From JAEUKQ01 sp044227605 (GTDB taxonomy: Bacteria; Pseudomonadota; Alphaproteobacteria; JAEUKQ01): DNA of 5,413 nucleotides. The position numbers and the translations under genes were made by a program. The first letter of the stretch is position 1; each line of letters starts with the position of its first letter. Location of the stretch: assembly GCA_044227605.1 (NCBI GenBank), contig JBGAWJ010000097.1, positions 1 to 5,413 of the forward strand. Direction: 5' to 3'. The notes beneath the pieces were generated by a model that searched no databases, had not been told where the DNA came from, and saw only the letters and a list, made by a program, of their open reading frames with translations. Shown piece after piece: positions 4,673 to 5,413 of this stretch.

Positions 4673-5413
4673 ATGAAATTTCTGGATCAAGTCAAATTAT
4701 ACATCCATGCCGGTGACGGGGGGGCGGGCTGTGTCAGTTTTAGGCGCGAGAAATTTATTGAATTTGGTGGCCCCGATGGGGGGGATGGTGGCAATGGTGC
4801 CGATGTGGTGGTGGTGGCTTTAGAGAATCTGAATACCTTGATTGATTTTCGCTATCAGCAACATTTTAGGGGAGAGCGGGGGCATCACGGTATGGGTAAG
4901 GTGCGGAACGGGCCCAAGGGTAAAACCTTGATGATGAGGGTTCCGGTTGGCACCCAGATTTTGGATGAAAATAAAGAAATTGTGCTGGCCGACATGGTAA
5001 AACCCGGCCAAGAATTTGTTTTGGCCAAAGGTGGTCGGGGGGGGCGTGGCAATAGCCAGTTTAAATCTTCTACCAATCAGTCGCCACGCTATGCGGAACC
5101 AGGAAGGCCAGGGGAAGAAAAATGGGTGTGGTTGCGCTTGAAATTAATTGCCGATGCCGGATTGGTGGGGTTGCCCAATGCCGGAAAATCAACTTTCTTG
5201 GCTGCATCGTCCCATGCCAAACCCAAAATTGCCGATTATCCTTTTACCACCCTGCATCCCCAATTGGGTTTGGTTGATTTGGATGAGCAGCAATTTGTTT
5301 TAGCGGACATCCCGGGCCTAATTGAGGGGGCGCATGAAGGAGCGGGGTTGGGCGATCGGTTCCTGGGGCATATCGAACGATGTTCGGTACTGATCCATTT
5401 GATTGATGGGACA
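4673..5413 (+). CDS. obgE: GTPase Obg/CgtA, N-terminal 247 residues (cut by window edge)
   Basis: Obg is an essential P-loop GTPase that joins late 50S subunit assembly and responds to (p)ppGpp. The frame is open from the ATG at 4673 to the right edge, against a usual family length of about 330-340 or more. Residues 1-158 form the glycine-rich Obg fold, opening with the canonical 'MKFLDQVKLYI' and containing 'GDGGAGCVSFRREKF', 'GGPDGGDGGNG' and 'KGGRGGRGNSQFKSSTNQ'. The G domain follows: G1 'GLPNAGKST' (166-174), switch I 'DYPFTTLHPQLG' (188-199) and G3 'DIPGLIEGA' (212-220) with 'GLG' at 225-227. G4 and G5 lie beyond the edge. The purine-rich AGAAG 7 bases upstream is a modest ribosome binding site. 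Placement after rpmA is the common bacterial order. The hairpin between them suggests partly separate transcription. Confidence 0.97.
   Translation, partial: MKFLDQVKLYIHAGDGGAGCVSFRREKFIEFGGPDGGDGGNGADVVVVALENLNTLIDFRYQQHFRGERGHHGMGKVRNGPKGKTLMMRVPVGTQILDENKEIVLADMVKPGQEFVLAKGGRGGRGNSQFKSSTNQSPRYAEPGRPGEEKWVWLRLKLIADAGLVGLPNAGKSTFLAASSHAKPKIADYPFTTLHPQLGLVDLDEQQFVLADIPGLIEGAHEGAGLGDRFLGHIERCSVLIHLIDGT

Noticed and set aside
4820..5076. Minus-strand open frames inside obgE
   Set aside because: They are shadows caused by the glycine-rich (GGN) coding of the Obg fold.

Overview
The window reads as an ordinary stretch of chromosome from an alphaproteobacterium of moderate to low GC. Three things point there: the rplU-rpmA-obgE order, a short CarD/CdnL-type RNA polymerase regulator, and a secreted-type staphylococcal-nuclease-like protein with the 'GIQAPKL' variant motif and a C-terminal extension that I associate with alphaproteobacteria. 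A fairly AT-rich, host-associated or slow-growing lineage is possible, but this is inference only. I find no mobile element, CRISPR array, rRNA or tRNA.

Layout. Positions 1-228 (minus) hold the first 76 codons of a proline iminopeptidase-like alpha/beta hydrolase that runs off the left edge. A 63-bp divergent gap separates it from a thermonuclease-family gene (292-1167, plus). A convergent gap (1168-1401) follows, then a minus-strand pair: trmO-like tRNA methyltransferase (start about 2557, stop 2072) and a PAP2-family membrane phosphatase (2034-1402), 37 bp apart and probably co-transcribed. Upstream of trmO come a likely promoter (2631-2658), a hairpin that probably ends the carD transcript (2675-2706), and carD itself (3245-2730, minus). 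The 685-bp AT-rich gap 3246-3930 separates divergent carD and rplU. It carries a good sigma70-type promoter for rplU, an inverted repeat on top of that promoter, a second perfect 9-bp inverted repeat, and one doubtful 36-codon membrane-like ORF. The right end is the classical L21-L27-Obg block: rplU (3931-4239), rpmA (4261-4524), a strong 15-bp stem (4579-4612), and obgE (from 4673), cut by the right edge after 247 codons with its G1-G3 motifs already present.

How the parts relate. The right half is ribosome related: L21 and L27 are 50S proteins and Obg is the GTPase that acts on 50S maturation. CarD stabilises open promoter complexes, in other bacteria notably at rRNA and ribosomal promoters, so a divergent carD and rplU pair is functionally coherent, although direct regulation is only inference. 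The left half is a set of unrelated housekeeping or envelope genes.

I found no convincing novel system. The points most worth a second look are the substituted nuclease active site, the palindrome on the rplU promoter, and the unexplained open frame downstream of the PAP2 gene.
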